From DASUSF01 sp036375275 (GTDB taxonomy: Bacteria; Pseudomonadota; Alphaproteobacteria; Geminicoccales; Geminicoccaceae), in assembly GCA_036375275.1 (NCBI GenBank), contig DASUSF010000062.1, positions 1 to 10,255 on the forward strand: DNA of 10,255 bases, written 5' to 3'. Each line of letters opens with the position of its first letter. The stretch's first letter is position 1. Positions 5,511 to 10,255 of the stretch are shown here, piece after piece. The notes below the pieces were generated by a model. That model was not told the DNA's origin and made no database searches. It saw only the letters and a program-made list of their open reading frames with translations. The position numbers and the translations under genes are program-made.

Positions 5511-7139
5511 TCAGCTGTCCGCGAGGGGCAGCAGCCAGCTTTCGACCAGGTCGTCCTGCAGCGCGCTGGCGCGGGCGTTCCAGGACGCCGCCTGAGCATC
5601 GGCCTTCCGGTCCGGTCGTTCAAGCCGGTCGTAGGCGGCGCGCGCGGCGAGGTCGGAGACCATGGTCACGAAGATGGCCGGCCGGCCGCTCTCCGGCAGC
5701 AGGTAGCCGGCGAGCGCGCTGCCGTAGTTGAGGGTGCCGGTCTTGGCCCAGACCCGGAGCGCCTGATCGGGCTCGTCGAAGCGGCGGGCGAGGGTGCCGG
5801 ACCAGCCGCCGGCCGGAAGCAGCGTCGGCAGCGTGCCGGTGCGCCAGCCGTGGCGGACGACGGCCGCGAGCTGGCGCGGGGTCAGGCGCGCATCCGCGTC
5901 CAGCCCGGAGTGGTTGCCGAGGTCGGCCGAGCGCCAGTCGACCTCCGGGATCAGACGGCGCACCGCGTCGAGCAGCACGTGCCCGGCGGCGTCGAGCGAC
6001 TCCGCGCCGCCGAGTTCCTGGACCGCGCTCAGGCCGATCGTCTCGGCCATCATGTTGTTGCTGTAGACCAGCATGTCGCGCAGCAGATGGCGGAGCGGCG
6101 CGCTCTCGTGGACCGCGACCAGCTGTGCCTCGAACGGCGTCCGCCAGATCCGCTCCGGCGGCGGCAGGTCGAGGCCCTGCGCCGCCGCGAGCCAGCGGAG
6201 CACGTAGGCGGTGTGGAGGCCCGGGTCCTTGACCGGGAGCGAGGCGACCTGGCGGTAGCCGCGGTCGGCCACCCGCCACACCACCGCTTCCGGCTCGACC
6301 TCCTTGAGCTCGACGCCCCCCGGCGGCAGCAGCCCCGGCGGCACCAGCTCGAAGCGCGCCTCGTGGAGCGGGGGGATGGTCATCGAGCCGCCGCCCGCGC
6401 CGCCCTGCCACGCCAGGCGGACCCGGTTGAAGGCCAGGGACAGGGCGCCGATGCCCGGGTTGTACGCCGCCTCGAGTGGCTGTCTCGGCTCGATCTCCTG
6501 GAGCCGCGGCAGCGCGGCGTCGTCGATCAGGAAGCGGCCGGCGATCCGTTGGATGCCGCTGATCCTGAGCTGCACCGCGAGGTCGAGCAGATCGGCGACG
6601 TCCAGCGAGGGATCGCCGCCGCCGCGCAGCACCAGATCGCCCTCCAGCGTCCCGTCGCGGACCGGGCCGGTCGTGAGCACGTCGGTCCGGTAGCGGTGAT
6701 CCGGCCCGAGCACGTCGAGAGCGACCAGCGCGGTCGCGAGCTTGGCGGTCGACGCGGGGATCAGAGGCAGGTCCGGATTGAGCTCGGCGAGCGGCTGGCC
6801 GCTTTCGAGATCGAGCAGGAGGTATCCCATCTCGATGCCGGCCGGACGCCGCCCGGCGGCTGCCGGCAGCGCCTTCCGGGCGAGCGGGTCCGGGTACGCG
6901 ATGTCCGGGCCGATGCCGATCTCGGTGGTGGTGGAGGCCACCACGATGCCGCCAGCGGCGCCGAACCCCGTATCCGCAGGCGGCGCACCCGGATCCGACT
7001 CCGGCGCGCCGGCCGGTCCCGCGGCGACCGGAATCGCGGCCGGCGACGCGGCGGGCGGCAGCGTCGGCGTGCTCATGCAGCCACCGAGCACCAGCACCAG
7101 GAGGGAGATCATCGGGCCGAGGCGCCGGACGTCGGGCAT
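5511..7139 (-). CDS. dacB: D-alanyl-D-alanine carboxypeptidase / endopeptidase, PBP4 (S13) family, predicted lipoprotein
   Basis: A penicillin-binding protein of 542 residues that trims or cleaves peptidoglycan crosslinks in the periplasm. All three active-site motifs are present, numbered from the chosen start: S-T-A-K with Ser130 and Lys133, S-N-N at 360-362, and K-T-G at 466-468. H-S-G-L-D-A-D-A-R-L-T-P at 410-421 is the usual S13 stretch before the last motif. The N-terminus is a lipoprotein signal: two arginines, a hydrophobic core (I-S-L-L-V-L-V-L) and L-G-G-C, giving lipidated Cys21. The +2 residue is Met, not Asp, so outer-membrane sorting is expected. An Ala/Pro/Gly-rich linker of about 75 residues follows. 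A GTG at 7151 gives four more residues; ATG at 7137-7139 is preferred because GTGAGG sits about six bases ahead of it. The symbol is by family. It lies 164 bp downstream of the EcsC-like gene. Confidence 0.92.
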   Translation of the reverse strand: MPDVRRLGPMISLLVLVLGGCMSTPTLPPAASPAAIPVAAGPAGAPESDPGAPPADTGFGAAGGIVVASTTTEIGIGPDIAYPDPLARKALPAAAGRRPAGIEMGYLLLDLESGQPLAELNPDLPLIPASTAKLATALVALDVLGPDHRYRTDVLTTGPVRDGTLEGDLVLRGGGDPSLDVADLLDLAVQLRISGIQRIAGRFLIDDAALPRLQEIEPRQPLEAAYNPGIGALSLAFNRVRLAWQGGAGGGSMTIPPLHEARFELVPPGLLPPGGVELKEVEPEAVVWRVADRGYRQVASLPVKDPGLHTAYVLRWLAAAQGLDLPPPERIWRTPFEAQLVAVHESAPLRHLLRDMLVYSNNMMAETIGLSAVQELGGAESLDAAGHVLLDAVRRLIPEVDWRSADLGNHSGLDADARLTPRQLAAVVRHGWRTGTLPTLLPAGGWSGTLARRFDEPDQALRVWAKTGTLNYGSALAGYLLPESGRPAIFVTMVSDLAARAAYDRLERPDRKADAQAASWNARASALQDDLVESWLLPLADS

Positions 7140-7226
7140 CGCGATCCTCACCCAGAAGACGAGATCGAGCGTCCCTCCGATTTAGCCGAAAAATAGAAAA
7201 CTTGCGACGATCCTGGGCGCCTCGCC

Positions 7227-7251
7227 GCCACATTTCGGTATGCGATGTGGC
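7227..7251. promoter_or_regulatory. Inverted repeat upstream of the carboxypeptidase gene, possible operator
   Basis: Arms GCCACAT (7227-7233) and ATGTGGC (7245-7251) are a perfect 7-bp inverted repeat with an 11-bp spacer. They sit in the 164-bp gap (7140-7303) between the EcsC-like gene and the carboxypeptidase gene. Just downstream on the minus strand is an A/T-rich run (7180-7203), striking in this DNA and probably where the carboxypeptidase promoter lies, though I cannot fix clean -10/-35 boxes. The symmetry suits a dimeric regulator. No T-run follows, so a terminator is less likely. Confidence 0.3.
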
Positions 7252-7303
7252 CGATCGACATCGGGATCCGGCGCGCGGCAGCGACGCCCCGCGCCGCGGG
7301 CGC

Positions 7304-7999
7304 TCAGCGCCGGCGACGGTCCGCGCGCTCCGCCCCAGGCGCCGGCAGAGCCTGCCCGGCGCCGACCAGCTTCTGCTCCTGCTCCTCTGCGAACTCGTAG
7401 TAGCGCTCGGCCACCGACATGATGCGCTGGATCAGCAGGAGGTTGGCGGCGCCACCGACCGCGGCCGAGATCAAGGGCATCCACCGGGTCGCGGTCTTGG
7501 TAGCGAGGTGCGGGGCGAGGCGGCTCGCGATCGTCTCGGCGAGCCGGGCGCCGAGCTGCGCCCCGCCGACCGCCTCGGCGCCGAGGGCAAACGCCCGGGT
7601 GAACAGGCCGGCTGCCGAGACCGCTCCCGCCGCCGCGGCTTTCTCGGCGACCATGCGCGTGGTCACGAAGCGGCCGAGCTCATCGGTCAGCTCCGCCGAG
7701 CCCGACCAGAGCGCCATGATGTTCCGGAAGTCGCCCTCCTGGATCTCGCCGGCCTTGATGCAGCCCACCCCGAGCGCCGCCTGGTGCATCCAGCGCATCA
7801 GCACCAGGAACTCGACCGGCATGGTCGCGTAGCCGGCCACGGGGATGGCTGCCGAGGTCGCGCCGAGCACGCCAGCCCGGGAGAGCTGCAGCGCGCGCCA
7901 GCTGGTCATCGTATGACCCTCGGTTGACCGGCGGATGCGCTCGTGCGACCCCGATACCAGCTCGAAGCCAAGGGTGATCATCTCGGCGGTGACGGACAT
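7304..7999 (-). CDS. Conserved hypothetical protein, possibly EcsC-like
   Basis: A 231-residue alpha-helical protein that I do not recognise firmly. It is rich in Ala and Gly with several moderately hydrophobic segments: about 43-63 (G-V-L-G-A-T-S-A-A-I-P-V-A-G), 120-140, and 173-191 (W-M-P-L-I-S-A-A-V-G-G-A-A-N-L-L-L-I). The last of these, followed by A-E-R-Y-Y-E-F at 207-213, resembles the P-[VL]-I-[GS]-A-x-[VG]-G-G-A-x-N region of EcsC-family proteins, whose role is unknown. That assignment is tentative. The C-terminus is charged (E-E-Q-E-Q-K, then an Arg-rich tail). The ATG at 7997-7999 is the first plausible start; no good ribosome site is seen there, and Met7 (7981) is an alternative. 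An upstream extension of the frame to 9016 is antisense to the next genes and was discarded. It is divergent from the VanZ-like gene. Confidence 0.65.
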   Translation of the reverse strand: MSVTAEMITLGFELVSGSHERIRRSTEGHTMTSWRALQLSRAGVLGATSAAIPVAGYATMPVEFLVLMRWMHQAALGVGCIKAGEIQEGDFRNIMALWSGSAELTDELGRFVTTRMVAEKAAAAGAVSAAGLFTRAFALGAEAVGGAQLGARLAETIASRLAPHLATKTATRWMPLISAAVGGAANLLLIQRIMSVAERYYEFAEEQEQKLVGAGQALPAPGAERADRRRR

Positions 8000-8073
8000 C
8001 GGGGTCGGGCCCGGCGCGGTGGCGGCTGCCGGCGGAACGTCGGGGCGCCGGTGCGCGTTCCGTCGGCCCGGCC

Positions 8074-8096
8074 CCTCCTCGGGCCGCGGCAGGAGG
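8074..8096. other. Inverted repeat in the divergent spacer
   Basis: CCTCCT (8074-8079) and AGGAGG (8091-8096) form 6-bp arms around an 11-bp core in the 129-bp spacer 8000-8128 between the divergent EcsC-like and VanZ-like genes. The AGGAGG looks like a ribosome site but no start codon follows at usable distance. I see no clear promoter boxes in this very G+C-rich spacer. Confidence 0.2.
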
Positions 8097-8128
8097 CCGC
8101 GAGGCGGGGTCCAGAAGGGAGCCTCGGG

Positions 8129-9010
8129 ATGAGATCGTCGCGCAACCGGAGCCGTGGCCAGGCTTCCTCGAGCCGCGGCGCGGTGCGGACGGCCGACCTT
8201 GCCGGGCTCGGCGGCGGCCGGCTCGACCTCCCGCCCTTCACCCGCCTGGTGCTGCTGACCGGCGGGCTGATCGGACTCGGCCTGATCGTCATCGAGAGCC
8301 TGGTGGGCAACACCCTCCAGACCGTCCGGATCGACAAGCTGATCCACTTCGCCGGCTATTTCGTCCTCGCGCTCCTGTTCGTGCTTTCGCTTCGCCCGGC
8401 GCTCGCCCTGCCGGTGCTGCTCGTGCTGCTGGGGCTCGGCATGGTGATCGAGTACCTGCAGATCCGGACCGGGCGCGACTTCGAGCTGGCCGACCAGCTG
8501 GCCAACGCCCTCGGCATCGCGGCCGGCGCGTGCCTCGGCGCCGCCGTGCGCAGCCTCTACCGCCGGATCAGCCGCGGACGCGGCGCCGCCGCCGCCCGCC
8601 GCCGGCTGATCCGGGCCCGAGCGGGCACGGTGATCCTGCGCGAGGGGCAGGAGCCTGCGGCGTTCTTTCTGATCCGGAGCGGCGAGGTCGGCCTGTCGCG
8701 GAGCGAAGCCGGTGGTCAGGTGGACATCGGCCGCGCCGGCCCGGGCGACGTGGTCGGCCTGCTCGACCTGCTTCGGGGCGCGCCCCAGTTCGCCACCGTC
8801 CGCGCCGAGACCGCGGTCTCGCTCTACCCGATGACTCTCGTCGAGCTGCTCGAGGCCGCCGGCGGCCCCGAGCAGCCGGTGGCGCGGGTGCTGGGGGCGA
8901 TGGCGAGCTACACCCGCTCGGCAATGGCACGCGCGCTCGCCGCCGAGGCCGCGCTCAGGGACCAGCGCCAGCAGCGCCCCGCGTCGGGCGCTGACCGGGT
9001 CGCCCGGTGA
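8129..9010 (+). CDS. VanZ-like membrane protein fused to a C-terminal cyclic-nucleotide-binding-like domain
   Basis: A 293-residue protein in two halves. The N-terminal half is VanZ-like: about four membrane segments at roughly 38-58, 69-88, 90-108 and 122-141. It carries the family pattern D-K-L-I-H-F-A-G-Y-F at 69-78 and E-Y-L-Q with a following R...F-E-L-A-D-Q-L-A-N-A-L-G-I at 108-130. After a basic linker (144-164, many Arg), residues 165-240 form a Crp-type beta roll: G-T-V-I-L-R-E-G-Q at 166-174, F-F-L-I-R-S-G-E-V at 179-187, G-P-G-D-V-V-G at 204-210, then the cassette at 210-226. Two key cassette residues are changed: the usual Glu is Leu211 and the usual Arg is Gln220, so cAMP binding of the standard kind is doubtful. 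No DNA-binding domain follows. The ATG at 8129 has AGAAGGGAG eight bases upstream. The domain order places the sensor-like part in the cytoplasm. Its function is unknown. Confidence 0.88.
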   Translation: MRSSRNRSRGQASSSRGAVRTADLAGLGGGRLDLPPFTRLVLLTGGLIGLGLIVIESLVGNTLQTVRIDKLIHFAGYFVLALLFVLSLRPALALPVLLVLLGLGMVIEYLQIRTGRDFELADQLANALGIAAGACLGAAVRSLYRRISRGRGAAAARRRLIRARAGTVILREGQEPAAFFLIRSGEVGLSRSEAGGQVDIGRAGPGDVVGLLDLLRGAPQFATVRAETAVSLYPMTLVELLEAAGGPEQPVARVLGAMASYTRSAMARALAAEAALRDQRQQRPASGADRVAR

Positions 9011-9019
9011 TGCCATACT
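8991..9019 (+). promoter_or_regulatory. Candidate promoter for the hydroxyacid dehydrogenase gene
   Basis: CTGACC (8991-8996) and CATACT (9014-9019) are 17 bp apart, and TGC directly before the -10 (9011-9013) makes an extended -10 element. It overlaps the end of the VanZ-like gene. The predicted start near 9026 leaves a leader of about 22 nt containing the GGGGAGG ribosome site, so the dehydrogenase and dinB could be transcribed independently of the VanZ-like gene. Confidence 0.35.
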
Positions 9020-9047
9020 GGGGGCGCGCGGCGAGGGGAGGCGGACG

Positions 9048-9926
9048 GTGGATCAGACGATCGGCTTCATCGGGCTCGGGCTGATGGGCGGGGCCGCGAC
9101 GCGCCGCCTGGTCGAGCGCGGTCACCGGGTGATCGGCTACGACATCGTCGAGGACAAGGTCCGGCGAGCGGCGGGCCATGGCGTCGAGGGCGCCGCTTCG
9201 CCGGCCGAGGTGGCCCGCGCGGCCCGCCTCGTGCACATCTGCGTGATGACCCGCGACGACCTCGAGACAGCGGTCTTCGGGCACGAGGGGATCGCGTCCG
9301 GCGGCGGCCCCGACAAGGTCCTGATCGATCACTCGACCACCGAGGTCGGGGTGACCCGGGCGTTCGCCGAGCGCCTCATGGAGAGCTGCGGCATGGCCTG
9401 GGCCGACGCCCCGGTCTCGGGCGGCCCGCCCGCCGCGGCGGCCGGCAGCCTCGCGATCATGGTCGGTGCGGCGGACGACGTGTTCGCCCGGGTCGAGGAC
9501 GAGCTCCGCGACCTCGGCGTCGTGACCCACATGGGGCCGGTCGGCGCGGGGCAGGTGACCAAGATGGTCAACCAGGTGCTGGTGCTCAACAACTACTGCA
9601 TCCTCGCCGAAGCCCTCGCCCTCGCCGAGGCCGGCGGGGTCGACGCGGCGAAGATCCCGGCCGCGCTGGCGTCGGGGCACGCCGGCAGCAACATGCTGAA
9701 GAACCTGTACCCGCGGATCCTCGCCCGCGACTTCGACCCCGCCGGCTACGCCTTCCAGGTCCTCAAGGACCTCGACATGGTCCAGGGCCTCGCTCGCGAC
9801 CTCAAGGTGCCGACGCCGATGAGCGCGCAGGCCACCTCGCTGTTCCGGATCCTCAACGCCAAGGGCCACGGCCAGCTCGACGGGCTCGCGATCTTCAAGC
9901 TGTACGACAAGGACGAGCACGTCTGA
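9048..9926 (+). CDS. NAD(P)-dependent beta-hydroxyacid dehydrogenase, 3-hydroxyisobutyrate dehydrogenase family
   Basis: A 292-residue cytosolic oxidoreductase of the family holding 3-hydroxyisobutyrate dehydrogenase, tartronate semialdehyde reductase and related enzymes. The Rossmann motif I-G-F-I-G-L-G-L-M-G lies at 5-14, with Y-D at 31-32 ending the second strand; that Asp suggests NAD preference, by inference. I-D-H-S-T-T at 93-98 and the substrate loop D-A-P-V-S-G-G at 120-126 follow. G-A-G-Q-V-T-K-M-V-N at 166-175 holds the catalytic Lys172 and Asn175. K-D-L-D-M at 240-244 is the conserved C-terminal substrate and cofactor contact. Length matches the family. The start is GTG at 9048 with GGGGAGG six bases upstream. 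The substrate cannot be told from sequence. DinB begins 25 bp downstream on the same strand. Confidence 0.93.
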   Translation: MDQTIGFIGLGLMGGAATRRLVERGHRVIGYDIVEDKVRRAAGHGVEGAASPAEVARAARLVHICVMTRDDLETAVFGHEGIASGGGPDKVLIDHSTTEVGVTRAFAERLMESCGMAWADAPVSGGPPAAAAGSLAIMVGAADDVFARVEDELRDLGVVTHMGPVGAGQVTKMVNQVLVLNNYCILAEALALAEAGGVDAAKIPAALASGHAGSNMLKNLYPRILARDFDPAGYAFQVLKDLDMVQGLARDLKVPTPMSAQATSLFRILNAKGHGQLDGLAIFKLYDKDEHV

Positions 9927-9951
9927 CAACGCGGCCCCGGGCGCGTGTCCG

Positions 9952-10255
9952 GTGCGCAAGATCATCCACGTCGACATGGACGCGTTCTACGCCTCGGTGG
10001 AGCAGCGCGACCATCCGGAGCTGCGCGGCCGTCCGGTCGCGGTCGGCGGGTCGTCGCGCCGCGGCGTCGTCATGGCCGCGAGCTACGAGGCGCGGGTGTT
10101 CGGCGTGCGCTCCGCGATGCCCTCGATCACCGCCGCACGGCGCTGCCCCGGGCTGATCTTCGTGCGTCCGCGGTTCGACGCGTACAAGGAGGCGAGCGGG
10201 CAGATCCGGGCGATCTTCCGGACCTACACCGACCTGGTCGAGCCGCTGGCCCTCG
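9952..10255 (+). CDS. dinB: DNA polymerase IV (Y-family), N-terminal 101 codons, cut by window edge
   Basis: The error-prone translesion polymerase DinB. The start V-R-K-I-I-H-V-D-M-D-A-F-Y-A-S-V-E-Q-R-D is the classic Y-family N-terminus; the Asp in H-V-D-M-D is the first metal ligand, and F-Y supplies the steric-gate region. A-A-S-Y-E-A-R-V-F-G-V-R-S-A-M-P at about 43-58 contains the Tyr and Arg that contact the incoming triphosphate. F-V-R-P-R-F-D-A-Y at about 72-80 is also typical. GTG at 9952-9954 matches the usual first residue. The frame stays open upstream, but that part is unlike DinB, and no strong ribosome site is seen. The catalytic S-x-D-E motif lies beyond the window. It starts 25 bp after the dehydrogenase stop, so it is probably co-transcribed with it. 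Confidence 0.95.
   Translation, partial: MRKIIHVDMDAFYASVEQRDHPELRGRPVAVGGSSRRGVVMAASYEARVFGVRSAMPSITAARRCPGLIFVRPRFDAYKEASGQIRAIFRTYTDLVEPLAL

Noticed and set aside
5378..5623. An 82-residue N-terminal extension of the YbaK-like protein
   Set aside because: It overlaps the end of the carboxypeptidase gene, is Arg/Ala/Gly-rich, and the ATG at 5377 has a strong ribosome site.
5256..7196. A 646-codon plus-strand frame
   Set aside because: It is antisense to the carboxypeptidase and YbaK-like genes, has Arg/Ala/Gly-rich composition and shows no motif.
5620..7233. A 537-codon minus-strand frame
   Set aside because: It overlaps the carboxypeptidase gene in another frame with Arg-rich shadow composition; the carboxypeptidase frame carries all three active-site motifs.
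8000..9016. Upstream extension of the EcsC-like frame on the minus strand
   Set aside because: It is antisense to the VanZ-like gene, low in recognisable features, and would extend the protein far beyond the part that looks like a real helical protein.
8955..9977. A 340-codon minus-strand frame
   Set aside because: It is antisense to the hydroxyacid dehydrogenase, which has complete family motifs.

Overview
The window is about 70% G+C, gene-dense DNA that reads as an alphaproteobacterial chromosome. The best taxonomic clue is the order purC-purS-purQ-purL together with a 254-residue PurC of the alphaproteobacterial type. I cannot place it below class from this sequence; a Rhodospirillales- or Geminicoccales-like lineage is only a guess. 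No tRNA, rRNA, insertion sequence, integrase or CRISPR array is visible, and base composition is even throughout.

Region by region. Positions 1-2479, minus strand: a purine biosynthesis operon, transcribed purC, purS, purQ, purL, with purL running off the left edge. PurS, PurQ and PurL together form formylglycinamidine ribonucleotide (FGAM) synthase, and PurC makes SAICAR. The operon has a good sigma70-type promoter at 2537-2565. Positions 2763-4862, plus strand: a 699-residue secreted esterase with an unusual layout. A complete SGNH hydrolase domain sits inside a LamG-like sandwich that it splits in two, followed by 18 in-register RTX nonapeptides and a type I secretion C-terminal domain. 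It is divergent from purC and has its own promoter candidate. Positions 4907-7999, minus strand: in transcription order, a possible EcsC-like protein of unknown function, a lipoprotein D-Ala-D-Ala carboxypeptidase (PBP4 / S13 family), and a YbaK-type aminoacyl-tRNA deacylase. Positions 8129-10255, plus strand: a VanZ-like membrane protein fused to a degenerate cyclic-nucleotide-binding fold, a beta-hydroxyacid dehydrogenase of the 3-hydroxyisobutyrate dehydrogenase family, and the start of DNA polymerase IV (dinB), cut by the right edge.

The purine block is ordinary core metabolism. The two most interesting items are the nested SGNH-in-LamG RTX protein and the VanZ/cNMP-fold fusion, whose phosphate-binding cassette lacks both key ligand-contacting residues. 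Most other long open frames are antisense or out-of-frame shadows typical of very high G+C DNA.
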